From the NCBI GenBank assembly GCA_963971225.1, contig OZ020270.1, positions 71,936,432 to 72,000,431 of the forward strand: 64,000 nt of DNA, given 5' to 3'. This DNA comes from Melieria omissa. Lineage: Eukaryota > Arthropoda > Insecta > Diptera > Ulidiidae. Shown here one piece after another: positions 46,541 to 56,987 of the stretch. The position numbers were made by a program, and so were the translations under genes. A model generated the notes under the pieces. The model ran no database searches. It worked only from the letters and a program-made list of their open reading frames with translations, and was not told where the DNA came from. Every line of letters begins with the position of its first letter. The first letter of the stretch is position 1.

Positions 46541-48041
46541 TTAAAAGTAGGGTAGGTCGCCGATTTTTTGATGCAATGGTCTAGCTGTTACCGACGTTTG
46601 CACGTGCGCGACCGGCATGGGATTCGGGTTTAGTGGTTGGAGAACCACTTTTGTGCTACTTCTAGAGCAGATTTTAATTATGATCAGACAGACGATGAAC
46701 AACATTGAGGATGAAATAGTGAGATACGTGTTTATTGTCGATGCCGACCTTAGGGAGCTGATTTTTTTAGTGTTATTGAGGTGGAGCTGGTTCAGCTGCT
46801 CCAGAGAAAGTAAGTTAAGGAAGCCTTCCTCTTGGGGAGTCATTTGCACCATTGGAGGGTTGGCTTCCATGAGGGGTGCCTCTAGGTTTCGGTAAGTCGT
46901 GTTATCAATTTTAAGAGTGGAATTATAAAATTTAATTAGCAATGTTCCCCCCATTGTTTGGTTATTGACTGTACCATGGAAGTCGTTCAACAGGATTACA
47001 CCGGAAGAAATTTCCTCTAACCTTGGTAAGTGGTATCCGTGAGTTAGCAGACACGACGAATTAAGTCCGTCCAACAGTCTTGGTACGCATGGGTCACTAG
47101 ATATGTCGACTACTTGGGCTTTCTTACATATTCTTATACTATTAATGGTTACACAATTACTTAATACACCTAAAGTTGTTCCATTATTTCTTAATAACTG
47201 CTTATACTTTACGTTTACAATTCTGTTATTTCTTATTACCGGTTTGACAGTAATACTAATATAATTTTCTTTGCTTGTGAGCGGGATTTGGATGACGTAC
47301 AATAGGGTCTTATCTCCGTACAAGATTTTGATATCAGCATATTCGAGGGCTTCCTCATCGGAAGTGAATAACATGTTTTCCTCTTTTAACTTTCTTAATG
47401 CTAATTCCATTTCTCTTTTGTTTAGTAACATTGAATTGAGTATGTTATTCTTCGCCCATTGTATGGCGTATTTAATGTTTACCAATTCTTCTTTTACCAA
47501 TCTTAACCTAGTTTGGATATCTAATGTCGCCTCGCTCATAATGTTGCTATCTTTGCGTATGACGTTACTTATATCATTAGTCATCGTAGTCAATTTATTA
47601 ATTCTTGCCATTAGAGCTTCGTTTATAATAACCTGCCTATTAGTATTACTTATTGTTTCATTTAGTACATCTAAAACTAGCTGGAAATCGTCGTGGTCCG
47701 GTGACCCCGCGATATATTTCCAGGCTGTCCCCAGAATATTCAAGGCTCGTTTCTTTCTCGATGGCTCATTCGGTTGTATGGCGGTAAAGATCTGGGATGT
47801 TTGGTCGATTTCCTGGATGAGGAGTGGGAATAGGATGTTGTTCTTGGGGATGCTCTGCTGGGTGTAGTTCCGCACCTTATCGATGAAGGATTCGTACTGG
47901 TTCAACTTAATGACATGAACGATCTTGAAGATACCGTCCTGCACTTTTCCAACTCCATTGTTTAGCGTAATAAGGTGGGAAAGGGTGTAGTTGAAAATCT
48001 TCACCTCGCTCGCCAAGATGATGAGAAGGGGTGATATGATT
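46541..48041 (-). CDS. env: Errantivirus envelope glycoprotein (F-protein type)
   Basis: Fusion-type envelope protein, about 500 residues. A furin-type site RKKR lies near residue 90 and is followed by an ALNILG fusion-peptide-like stretch; long helices follow, and a C-terminal membrane helix lies about 55 residues from the end. The ORF has no ATG at its 5' end: the first codon usually quoted is a TTG at 48016. Directly upstream, at 48042-48043, is a splice acceptor (CTATCTTACAG), and the eight codons between it and the TTG encode a hydrophobic signal-peptide-like run. So env is probably expressed from a spliced RNA whose start codon lies in the leader exon, as in gypsy. Confidence 0.88.
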
Positions 48042-48060
48042 CTGTAAGATAGGGGTAAGA

Positions 48061-51000
48061 TTAGCTCTTGATGTTGCTCTTATGAACAACCTTTCCTGAC
48101 TCAGTAAGAACAGTGGTGGACTTATCTTCCTTAACAATTTCCTTCCTAAATTTTGGCGAGAGCTTGGTTCCTAATCGTTTGTTTATTCTAACGTAGATAG
48201 TCTCCCCTGGTTTGTATTCCTTAATCGGTTGACGATTTTTGTTATGGTTCTCTAAGTCAGTTTGTTGTTTATTCTTTAATCGCTGAATGTTGTCTTGTCT
48301 CGTTTTCTCGTACGTTTCGGGATCTATGTTAGCTGTTCGTCCAAAGAATACGTCTAGTGGTTTTTTCCCTATTGTGCTATGGATTGAAAAGTTATACTCG
48401 TACACCGATCTCTCTAATAGTTCCTGGAATGTTCTGTTGGTATCTTCCGCTTTAATGCAACGCATGATCTCCGTAAGCGTGGAATGGAACCGCTCTACTT
48501 GTCCATTCACTGTACTCGTATATGGTGGGGATGTGTAAATTTCGATTCCTAATTGATCCTTTAAAAGAAACGTAATTGTAGCAGAGTTAAACGATTTTTC
48601 GTTGTCGAATACGACCATCTTCGGGACTCCGAATAAGAAAAGAATTTCTCGAAGGGGTTCTCTTATGTCTTCAACGGCTTTTGATTTGATGATTCTAGCC
48701 TGAGCGTATTTCGAAAATTTGTCTATTGCCGTAAGAACGAGTTTGTTCTCAGTTCTATAGATATCTATGTGAAGGATTTGACCAGGATACGTGGGAATGG
48801 GGGTCTCCTTTAACTCCGGTTTCATTGGGTGCCGATCGTACTTATTAAGTTTGCAAACCGCACACTGCTTGACAATTCTATTGATTTTACTGTTCATACC
48901 AGGGAAGTAGTATTCCTCCAATATCTGGGTTTTATTTTCCTTTCCGTTTCGATGTGCTCTTTTGTGCGTTTCTATAATTATCTGCTCCTGTTGTCGTTCA
49001 TCCTTGATGTCTTTTACCTGGAGGCGTGCAAATCTAATTTTGTATTTAGCAAAGTTATCTGGGAAAATTTCTTGAATTTTTCCCATCAGGGATTCCGGAG
49101 CTTTAATACCATTTATAACGGAAGGGTTTAAAAATTTCTGTAGAAGCGAGACAAGCTTTCCCGTAGTGTACTCGGGCTCTGTAATAGTGTGGCGGTGTAA
49201 TGTGGGAAAAACGATCTCGAATTTATAAGTTGATTCCGAATCGGTGCATAAAATGATTTGATTCTTGAATGCGTTTATAGGTGCTTTGACAATGTCAATG
49301 AGCTTCTGGCCTGAGCTTTCGTCGCTGTGAGTCATTCCCGACATTGTGTTTATTGGGGAGTGGGGTGGTATTCTGGAAAGAGCGTCTGCTACTACATTGC
49401 TAGTACCTGGCTTGTAAAAGAGTTCATAGTTGTATTCCTCTAACACCGCCTTCCAGCGCTTCATTTTGCTGTTATTGTTTTTGTTACTTAAGGCGTATGT
49501 AAGAGGCTGATGGTCGGTAAAAATTTTGACCTTAGCAGAACCGTAAAGGTAATTGCGCAAAGAGTTCAGGGCCCAGATGATCGCGAGCATCTCTTTCTCG
49601 TTTACAGCATAGTGTTCCTCAGTCCTGCTAAGAGTTCTCGAGATAAACGTGATAGGCTTATTATTTTGTGAAAGGACCGCACCTAAAGCAAATTCCGATG
49701 CGTCCGTCGTCAACTCGAAATGATCGTTGTAGTTCGGATACGAGAGTAAGACGTCTTCTGAGACTAGCGAATTTTTTATCTTATTAAAGGCATTTGCAGC
49801 CTCCGTATTCAAGTCTATGAAAATTTTTGATGACATTCTTTTTGACATACGACCTTCTTCCCCTCTTAGGAGTGTTGTTAAAGGCTTGGCCAGCTTCGCA
49901 TAGTCTTTTATAAAACGACGATAGTATCCTGACAAGCCGAGAAATGAACGTAATTCTTTGATTGTTTTGGGCAACGGAAAATTGATGATAGTATCCACTT
50001 TTTTCGGATTGGTTTTGATTCCTGCCTTTGAAATGACAAAACCTAAGAACTCGACCTCCTCTTTAAAAAAATGGCACTTGTCCAATTGGACCTTCATATT
50101 AGCTTCCTGGAGTGTTCTAAAAATGTTTTCGATGTGGCATTTATGCTCTTCCTCTGATTTGCTGAAGATGACAATGTCATCAATATACACGTAACATGAT
50201 TTGCCAATGTAGTCGTGGAGGATATCGTCCAGGGCCCGTTGGAAAATCGAAGGGGCATTTTTCAACCCAAATGGCAATCGAGTAAACTCGTATTTACCAT
50301 TATTTATCGAAAAGGCCGTCTTTTCGATATCAGAGGGTTTCAGTGGTATTTGATGGAACCCACTCTTGAGGTCGAGGACCGAAAAATATTTACAGTCCCC
50401 TAATTGCGATACTACTTCAGATATTTCTGGAATAGGATACCTATCCGGAATTGTGAGAGAATTCAGCTTACGGTAGTCAATTACCATTCTATATTGCTTG
50501 TTGCCCTGCGAGTCTGGCTTCTTGTCGACAATCCAGACCGGAGAGTTGTAGGGGGACCTAGAAGGTCTGATTATACCATCATTAAGCAGTTGCTGAACTT
50601 GCCTTTCGACTTCTTGCTTTAGTGCTGTGGGGTATGGGTAGAATTTACTGTAAACTGGGGAATCCGTAGTAGTCCTAATCTCCCCGACCACCTTTGTGGT
50701 ATAGGTGAGCTTTTCATCGGGCTCAGAGAAAAGTGTTGGGAACTTGTTTATCAGTGTCCCCATTACGTCTGTTTGCTCATTCGTAAGTTTGTCGTCCTTC
50801 AGTAGATTCACGGACTGGGTGGATAACTGTTTGATTTTTATTCTAGAACCATTCTTTAAAATCATGTAGTTTTTGCCTGCGTGGATTACTGCGCCTAATT
50901 CTTTGAGACTGTCATTTCCTAGGATGCCGTGAAATGACCTGAGGGATGGCATAACAAAAAATTTAAGTTTATTTTCTAGGTTGAATAAGTTGATGAAGGT

Positions 51001-51183
51001 ATGTTCCTGTATTTTAATGTCGCCTGCTACAGATTTGGCGAAAAAGGGAATGGCGTTGTGATAGGTTTTCCTCGCAAGATTTGGCTGGATGTAGTTCTTG
51101 CTTGACCCAGTATCTACCAGGAATTTTAGTGTCTCTCCGCTCTCGGTTTTACATTCAAAGTAAGGGAGCGAAGAGTCGCTCAT
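48061..51183 (-). CDS. pol: Errantivirus Pol: protease, RT, RNase H, integrase
   Basis: 1040 residues in one frame. Protease with FLVDTGSSKNYI near residue 25; reverse transcriptase with YIDDIVIFS near residue 340; RNase H with LTTDASEFALGAVL; integrase with an HHCC zinc finger (CAVCKLNKYD) and a DDE core (HIDIYRTENK, VFDNEKSF, NGQVERFHSTL). Every catalytic motif looks intact. Its ATG (51183-51181) overlaps the gag stop TGA as ATGA. That points to termination-reinitiation or an independent start instead of the frameshift usual for gypsy-like elements. Confidence 0.93.
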   Translation of the reverse strand: MSDSSLPYFECKTESGETLKFLVDTGSSKNYIQPNLARKTYHNAIPFFAKSVAGDIKIQEHTFINLFNLENKLKFFVMPSLRSFHGILGNDSLKELGAVIHAGKNYMILKNGSRIKIKQLSTQSVNLLKDDKLTNEQTDVMGTLINKFPTLFSEPDEKLTYTTKVVGEIRTTTDSPVYSKFYPYPTALKQEVERQVQQLLNDGIIRPSRSPYNSPVWIVDKKPDSQGNKQYRMVIDYRKLNSLTIPDRYPIPEISEVVSQLGDCKYFSVLDLKSGFHQIPLKPSDIEKTAFSINNGKYEFTRLPFGLKNAPSIFQRALDDILHDYIGKSCYVYIDDIVIFSKSEEEHKCHIENIFRTLQEANMKVQLDKCHFFKEEVEFLGFVISKAGIKTNPKKVDTIINFPLPKTIKELRSFLGLSGYYRRFIKDYAKLAKPLTTLLRGEEGRMSKRMSSKIFIDLNTEAANAFNKIKNSLVSEDVLLSYPNYNDHFELTTDASEFALGAVLSQNNKPITFISRTLSRTEEHYAVNEKEMLAIIWALNSLRNYLYGSAKVKIFTDHQPLTYALSNKNNNSKMKRWKAVLEEYNYELFYKPGTSNVVADALSRIPPHSPINTMSGMTHSDESSGQKLIDIVKAPINAFKNQIILCTDSESTYKFEIVFPTLHRHTITEPEYTTGKLVSLLQKFLNPSVINGIKAPESLMGKIQEIFPDNFAKYKIRFARLQVKDIKDERQQEQIIIETHKRAHRNGKENKTQILEEYYFPGMNSKINRIVKQCAVCKLNKYDRHPMKPELKETPIPTYPGQILHIDIYRTENKLVLTAIDKFSKYAQARIIKSKAVEDIREPLREILFLFGVPKMVVFDNEKSFNSATITFLLKDQLGIEIYTSPPYTSTVNGQVERFHSTLTEIMRCIKAEDTNRTFQELLERSVYEYNFSIHSTIGKKPLDVFFGRTANIDPETYEKTRQDNIQRLKNKQQTDLENHNKNRQPIKEYKPGETIYVRINKRLGTKLSPKFRKEIVKEDKSTTVLTESGKVVHKSNIKS

Positions 51184-52520
51184 CCTAAAAAATGGATGTC
51201 ACTAAATTCGATAGTTTCTTCGTAATCTTCGGCACAAGTTTCGATAGAAGACAAGTATTCGTTTAATGTCTGGTCGTAAGCCTGGCCCTCTTCTGCCGTT
51301 AATGCGTTGCAGTCGTAAGGCTCCTCTGACTCCGTGTCTATATGGAAAGTGCGTTGCTCCTTGCCTGGTCGAACATTTTGTTGTGATAATGGGAGAGGTG
51401 GCCGCTTTCCTAAATACCGATTACCCTGCGGTCTGTTTGCGTAGTTGATTTGCCTAGAGCGAATGCTCTCGTCAACTTCCATCGGTTCAGGGGGTGGTGG
51501 GGGTTTGGAAGTAGTAGGACGCGGAGGTGGCTGCCTTGGGTGTTGATAAGGTTGCCTTGCAAACACGCGATTCTGCGGGTTTGGTATGTGCGCTAGTTGT
51601 GGATAAAATGGGTATAATTGTCTATCCCTCTGCGGGCTATTAATCATTTGTGGTATTGGCGGCGGCATTCGGTACTGCCGTTGATGGTTGTTTTGACCCT
51701 GCGCGTGGTTGGTGCGGAACCTCTGATTTTCGAGTTTCAGGCACAAATGAAGAGCCTGTGGTAAATCCGCCGGCTCTCTCATACCCAACAACCTAGACAG
51801 GTCGCCGTTCAACCCTCGGACAAAAGTGTCCAAGGCTTTCTCCCTATAAGTTTGTGTAAGGAGACTCAGGGCTTCCATACCGACATCTAAGCTTCCAAGC
51901 TTGTTCAATATAAGTGAAAGATGGGAATACACCGCCTGGTAAAATTCCTGGATTGTGGATCTACCCTGAACGAGGCAAGTCATCTGGTATTCGAGAGTTG
52001 ACACATCACGCTTATCGGCGTAGTGAAGTGTGAGGCATCTAGAAATTGCCTGCCAGTCAAGTGGAGTGTTATAAGACTCCAAAGCTGTGTCCGCATGACC
52101 CACGATCTTATTTCTAATAATGTTTAGGATTCCGAAATATTTCGGTGTCCCTTTAAATGGCTCATAGATCCTAAGGATTCTGTCGACACTCTTCCTCCAT
52201 GAGTTAAATTCTCCCTGTTTCCCCGAGAATTCCCTGAGGCATTTGACTACATCCGGTACCTTATCTAAATCAGACAAGTCAGCGAGGTGTCTTTCGTCTA
52301 TTGCTTGGTCTGTTGCATTCGAGAAGCTTGCATTCGGATTAAGCGTAGCCTGAATGATTGGCGGTCCCTGACTATTAAAAGTTTCAAGAGCTATTCGCGA
52401 AATGAGCGCTCTAAGCTCTATTTCGTTCATTTGTTGTGGTGGTGGGCCACCAGGATTGGCATTAGGATTTATAGGTGGATGAAGGATTGGAGGACGGATC
52501 AGATTGTTGGGGTTTGCCAT
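51180..52520 (-). CDS. gag: Errantivirus Gag
   Basis: 446 residues. The N-terminus is rich in Pro and Asn; a capsid-like helical middle follows (WRKSVDRILRIYEPFKG, LTLHYADKRDVSTLEYQMT, FVRGLNGDLSRLLGM), then a long Pro/Arg/Gln-rich tail (QPPPRPTTSKPPPPPEPMEV). There is no CCHC zinc knuckle, which is normal for errantivirus Gag; the basic tail probably binds RNA. It begins at the first ATG in frame after the leader and ends in the ATGA overlap with pol. Confidence 0.9.
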   Translation of the reverse strand: MANPNNLIRPPILHPPINPNANPGGPPPQQMNEIELRALISRIALETFNSQGPPIIQATLNPNASFSNATDQAIDERHLADLSDLDKVPDVVKCLREFSGKQGEFNSWRKSVDRILRIYEPFKGTPKYFGILNIIRNKIVGHADTALESYNTPLDWQAISRCLTLHYADKRDVSTLEYQMTCLVQGRSTIQEFYQAVYSHLSLILNKLGSLDVGMEALSLLTQTYREKALDTFVRGLNGDLSRLLGMREPADLPQALHLCLKLENQRFRTNHAQGQNNHQRQYRMPPPIPQMINSPQRDRQLYPFYPQLAHIPNPQNRVFARQPYQHPRQPPPRPTTSKPPPPPEPMEVDESIRSRQINYANRPQGNRYLGKRPPLPLSQQNVRPGKEQRTFHIDTESEEPYDCNALTAEEGQAYDQTLNEYLSSIETCAEDYEETIEFSDIHFLG

Positions 52521-53443
52521 TATTATTGGTTTTTCGTAAATAAAGTTCGCGACCGAATTTTATCCAATTTCCTTAACTTAACTCTTAATTCTTGTATTTT
52601 ATTTTTTCGTTTTGATTTTTACTTTATTTTATTTTGATCTTTTCCCTGTTTGAATAATTTGCTCCAAGCACTTCTTATGGATTGGAATTCTTCAATTAAT
52701 TTCTTTTCTTTAGATTCAAACTTACAAAATAACGGCGTCCAGCTTCATGCTGCCTTTGACTGCTATTACTGCTTCGCTGTTGCTGCTTTTTTGCTGCTGC
52801 TGCTGTCTTTTTGCTGCCACTACTGCTTCACTGCTGCTACCGCTGCTGTCTTCTTGTTGCCACTACTGCTTCGCTGCTGCTGCTTCTTCGCTGCTGCTGT
52901 TGCTGCTGCTGCTTTTGCTGCCACTACTGCTTCACTGCTGCTACCGCCGCTGTCTTTTTGCTGTCACTACTGCTTCGCTGTTGCTGTTGCTGCTGCTGCT
53001 GCCTTTTTGCTGCCACTACTGCTTCGCTGCTGCTACCGCCGCTGTCTTTTTGCTATCACTACTGCTTCGCTGCTGCCTACTGCTTCGCTGTTGCTGTTGC
53101 TGCTGCTGCTGCCTTTTTGCTGCCACTACTGCTTCGCTGCTGCTACCGCCGCTGTCTTTTTGCTGTCACTACTGCTTCGCTGCTGCTTTCGTTTTATTTT
53201 AGATTACTCTTTTGGTTTTATTGCTTCGTACACTGCACTTTCTCAGTTTATCTGTTAATTTCCGCGGTGGAGCGGCTTGCGTTCGACGCACCCTTTTCGC
53301 TTACGGCTACTAAGGAGCCTCCTTCTCCACACTTTCAGATCGCGCGAGTCACCGACACTACTTGAGTATTTTTGGTTACGCACGACACGACTGTCCTGGC
53401 TACTTGTACTACTTAAGGACTTATAGTAGCCGGACACACGTTC
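52521..53443 (-). other. Long 5' leader of the errantivirus
   Basis: About 920 bases between primer site and gag. It should hold the env splice donor and packaging signals, which I could not pin down. Half of it is a GCT/GCC-rich tandem repeat (next entry). Confidence 0.7.
52745..53195. repeat. Degenerate minisatellite in the errantivirus leader
   Basis: About eight to ten units of a variable 50-65-bp motif (CACTACTGCTTCGCTGCTGCTACCGCCGCTGTCTTTTTG). On the sense (minus) strand it is rich in CAGCAG. Plus-strand frames through it give Leu/Ala/Cys-rich products and are not real genes. Confidence 0.85.
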
Positions 53444-53461
53444 AAATTCGCTCGGGCGCCA
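53444..53461 (-). other. Primer binding site, tRNA-Lys type
   Basis: The minus strand reads TGGCGCCCGAGCGAATTT directly after the LTR. Its first ten bases match the 3' end of insect tRNA-Lys(UUU); later bases match partly. Confidence 0.7.
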
Positions 53462-53835
53462 GTTAGTTCCGACTTGGTCGGAACGCGTACTTTATTCGTG
53501 AAAGCTCAACTTAAACTAACTCTACCAGCTAAAATCTTCTTACAAACTAGCCCAAGCCCGTCGCTGAACAGCGCTGCGTAATCGATATTGCGAAATCGAT
53601 GCTTGCAGCCCTGTCAGCGTTTCTGTCCGTATAAGGCTGTTGACATTAACCGAAGTGCCAATGCCAACAGCCGGAAAAAGTGCGTTCCTCAGCAACATTG
53701 TATGGTTGTTGACATTAACCGAAGAGTTAGTGTCAACAGCCGAAAAAACGCGCTCCTCAGCAACATTGTATGGTTGTTGACATTAACTGTAGTGTTAATG
53801 TCAACATCCGGAAATATTGGTGCCGTCCGTCAACT
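53461..53835 (-). repeat. 5' LTR of the complete errantivirus
   Basis: Promoter-side LTR, identical to 46134-46508. The open frames across it are LTR sequence, not genes. Confidence 0.95.
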
Positions 53836-55403
53836 TATCTATTTTCTAATCAAAATAGAAGAAGGCCGCTATCCAACTCTCCAGTATATCCTGTACTGCC
53901 CATTCTTGAGCTTGTGAAGCGAAAATCGACCGTTCCATGTTTTTGAAATACGCCCCACACCATCACAGATCCGCCACCGAAATTTCTTTTAGAAAATTTA
54001 AGGGGTTCCTTACTGAAAACCCTCCAGTAACATAGACAACCATCTGGTCCATCCAAATTAAATTTCTTTTCATCAAAAAAGATAACATTTTGGAAAAAAT
54101 ATGCATTTATAGTCATGTTAGTTAACATATTAAAATATGTTCACCATGTCCCAGCAAGTATCCAGATTATTTCGCGCAAATTGGAGTCGTGCAGCTTTGT
54201 GGCATGGTAGGAGTGTCGGGGCCCTCTTCGTAACAGCTCGGACAATATTTTCCGAGTTGTTTAACAAACGTTAAATGGTCATTTTAGACCCTGGCCGGCT
54301 GCTAAAGGCTGCGAGCTGCGAACAAGAGGTGAACGAATTGCTCGCTTTGAACAAAATTCTGCGCTTGTCATGGTCAGACAGCTTTTGTTTTCGACCAGTA
54401 CTTCGTTATTTGCCGTAATAATGTGGATTGCGTAGAAATCCGGCAATAGCACACAGAGAACGACCGATTTCCTTCAAAATTTCGCTTACACTAAACCCGG
54501 CAACGTTAAAATTAGTAATTTCGCCTTGTTCCTTTTCAGTTAGTAATGTACCGGCAGGTATTTTAATTTAAATTAATTGAATTAAATCCCGAAATCAACG
54601 CCTAAATAAAAAAATTTATCTGCGCACTGTGAATACTTTTAATTCAAAGTGTCTTATAATTTTGTTACGATTCCGCCTACCTCAAATATTGCTCATTCCC
54701 ACAAAAGCTAACGGTATATTTTACAAAAATTTTTAAGAATATTAAGTTATGCCTAACATTAAAACTGACACTTCCCAAAATCATTCTGCGTTTTTGCTTT
54801 TCTAAAAAAAATTACTGTTTAGATTTGGCGAAGCTGCAAAGTGAAATTTTCTGAGTGTCTTATAATTATGTTACGCACCTTATCAAATGTGTTTACACTA
54901 TAGAGGATCTCTACTAGAGATTTGACTCTACGTAGAGTTTGATAAACTCTATACGACGATGAACTCTATTCGACGTATAAATTATTTAATTCTGGTTTAT
55001 TCGAGTTACAAATTACTTCATTACTTTATTCAGCCAGTCCCAACTGGGCTGGTTCCGTTCCGTACAATGACTGAATGTCTTAGCCTACCCTACACCCCTA
55101 CCAACCATGCGCGCCGTATCATCCTGCTGATCTTGCAGTCCGACGATCGACCATCAGCAACAATGGTCGATCACAATTCGCTGATCTTGCAGCTCGTGCA
55201 AGAAGCGAGTGACCGACCGCCACCAGCAACAATGTTCATATTTGCTGACGGCAGTTATTGTGCGTCAAGTTCAGTTCGGTGGCCTGCGCTAGCGACGACG
55301 ACGGTAGCGTTGTTTGCTTGCGCAACAATGTAGCGGGCTGTGGCGTCGCTGGTTTACTTCGCAGCAGCGGGCTGCGACGCCATCGGGTTAACTCCTCCCT
55401 CGC

Positions 55404-56090
55404 TTAGATCAAGGCCGTCCTCGGTCTTGGCCAAATACCGTCGTCCATGACAACTAATGGGTCCAGATGATTAGGATGAGTTTTGCAATGCGCCAAGCCG
55501 CCGAAGAACAATTGAAGAGCGCAAGTCGAGTCAGTTACTTCTTTGCAGAAAGTCGACGTAGTTGTTGGGGCGCACTCAACGACAGCCACCGTCCGTTCGC
55601 TACAGTCGGCCACGATGCTACTATCCAGAAGAGACAGGACCATTCCATCGTGCGCAACCGGGAAAATGCTAACCTTCTTACAACTAAGCTTAGGTCTAGG
55701 ATACATTATAATATGTAGAACATCATTGTTTTGCAAAATCTTAATACTAGATACTTTCATAACTTCCGCTACACTGACACTTGTGAGCTGTTCGTTAACC
55801 ACTAGCTTTATGTCCGAATCATCTAGGACTGTCGGATTTACAACATGTATTTTAGTGCAATAGAAAGCATTAAGTTCTGAATTTCATTTGTTAGAATTCT
55901 ATTTCTGGCCAAGGCAACCTCATAGAGGTGAGCAGTGTCAATTTGCTTCTTCTTGGCCTCCACAAGGAGAGAGTTGACAGTCTCAGTAAGTTTATTTATT
56001 CGCTCTTGAGTTTTTGTATTAATGACTACCTGTCTGTTGTTTGAATTAATGAGCTGCGCCTGAGCGAATTTTACCTGTTCGAAATGATCA
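55404..56090 (-). pseudogene. Errantivirus env remnant
   Basis: The upstream part (about 56090-55860) reads a helical segment, including NRQVVINTKTQERINKL, like NRQVIINEALMARINKL in the complete element's Env. The downstream open part (55802-55404) is Cys-rich ectodomain. The furin site, fusion peptide and membrane anchor are not present. It is non-functional. Confidence 0.7.
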
Positions 56091-56905
56091 AAATCGGGAT
56101 TGAAGGTGCTGTCACTTATCCGCCGGTCTGGGGTAAAAGTTGTCGCTGCTCTTTGTGTTACTGGTTACTAGGTTCGGGATTGAAGCTGCTGTCACTTATC
56201 CGCCGGTCTGGGGTAAAAGTTGTCGCTGCTCTTTGTGTTACTGGGTTCGGGATTGAAGCTGCTGCTACTTATCCGCCGGTCTGGGACAAAAGTTGTCGCT
56301 GCTCTTTGTGTTACTGGGTTCGGGATTGAAGCTGCTGTCACTTATCCGCCGGTCTGGGGTAAAAGTTGTCGCTGCTCTTTGTGTTACTGGGTTCGGGATC
56401 GAAGCTGCTGCCACTTATCCGTCGGTCTGGGGTAAAAGTTGTCGCTGCTCTTTGTGTTACTGGGTTCGGGATCGAAGCTGCTGCCACTTATCCGTCGGTC
56501 TGGGGTAAAAGTTGTCGCTGCTCTTTGTGTTACTGGGTTCGGGATCGAAGCTGCTGCCACTTATCCGCTGGTCTGGGGTAAAAGTTGTCGCTGCTCTTTG
56601 TGTTACTGGTTACTGGGTTCGGGATTGAAGCTGCTGTCACTTATCCGCCGGTCTGGGGTAAAAGTTGTCGCTGCTCTTTGTGTTACTGGTTACTGGGTTC
56701 GGGATTGAAGCTGCTGTCACTTATCCGCCGGTCTGGGGTAAAAGTTGTCGCTGCTCTTTGTGTTACTGGGTTCGGGATTGAAGCTGCTGCCACTTATCCG
56801 CCGGTCTGGAGTAAAAGTTGTCGCTGCTCTTTGTGTTACTGGGTTCGGGATCGAAGCTGCTGCCACTTATCCGCTGGTCTGGGGTAAAAGTTGTGGCTGC
56901 TCTTA
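56090..56905. repeat. 73-bp minisatellite, about 11 units, in errantivirus leader
   Basis: Unit of the type TTCGGGATTGAAGCTGCTGT...TTGTCGCTGCTCTTTGTGTTACTGGG. Most units are 73 bp and some are 76-79 bp through a repeated GGTTACT. Units differ at few bases. It runs from near the primer site to the env remnant. Frames reading through it (SLLFVLLGSGLKLL) are spurious. Confidence 0.92.
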
Positions 56906-56966
56906 GTCCGTTTTCCGTGGTTGGGCGCCAATTGACGGCCTGCTGGCCACCCCCCTGAACTTAGGG

Positions 56967-56987
56967 GGCCCCACGTTGAGGGCGCCA
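56967..56987 (-). other. Primer binding site, tRNA-Lys(CUU) type
   Basis: The minus strand reads TGGCGCCCTCAACGTGGGGC, matching the tRNA-Lys site of gypsy except for a 2-base TC insertion. Confidence 0.75.

Larger units (their letters stand above)
46134..53835 (-). mobile_element. Complete errantivirus (endogenous insect retrovirus, Ty3/gypsy)
   Basis: 7702 bp with two 375-bp LTRs that look identical base for base, a 4-bp duplication TATC (46130-46133 and 53836-53839), a primer site, a polypurine tract, and uninterrupted gag, pol and env on the minus strand. It lies inside a Tc1 transposase. Identical LTRs and intact frames indicate a very recent insertion that may still be able to move. Errantiviruses usually move in ovarian somatic cells and are silenced by piRNAs; that is family knowledge, not seen here. 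Confidence 0.95.
45970..54600 (-). pseudogene. Tc1-like transposase interrupted by the errantivirus
   Basis: The first part (54600-53840) reads VIFFDEKKFNLDGPDGCLCY and NFGGGSVMVWGVFQKHG, the first catalytic Asp region. The second part, on the other side of the errantivirus (46133-45970), reads MQDNAAIHKS followed by a shifted SPDLNPIEN-like block. Further frameshifts exist on both sides, so it was already decayed or has decayed since. Confidence 0.78.
45796..54880 (-). mobile_element. Tc1-like element with long terminal repeats, split by an errantivirus
   Basis: Inverted ends of about 55 bp (AGGTGCGTAACATAATTATA...) flanked by TA (45794-45795 and 54881-54882). Each end carries an inner second copy of GTAACAAAATTATAAGACAC, the IR/DR layout of Paris/Minos-like elements. 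Without the errantivirus it is about 1.38 kb. Confidence 0.85.

Noticed and set aside
52650..53365. Leu/Ala/Cys-rich plus-strand frames up to 202 codons
   Set aside because: They run antisense through the errantivirus leader minisatellite.
56084..56887. Series of overlapping 70-100-codon frames, and a CRISPR-like look
   Set aside because: The 73-bp units follow each other directly with no unique spacers; it is a minisatellite in a fly retroelement.
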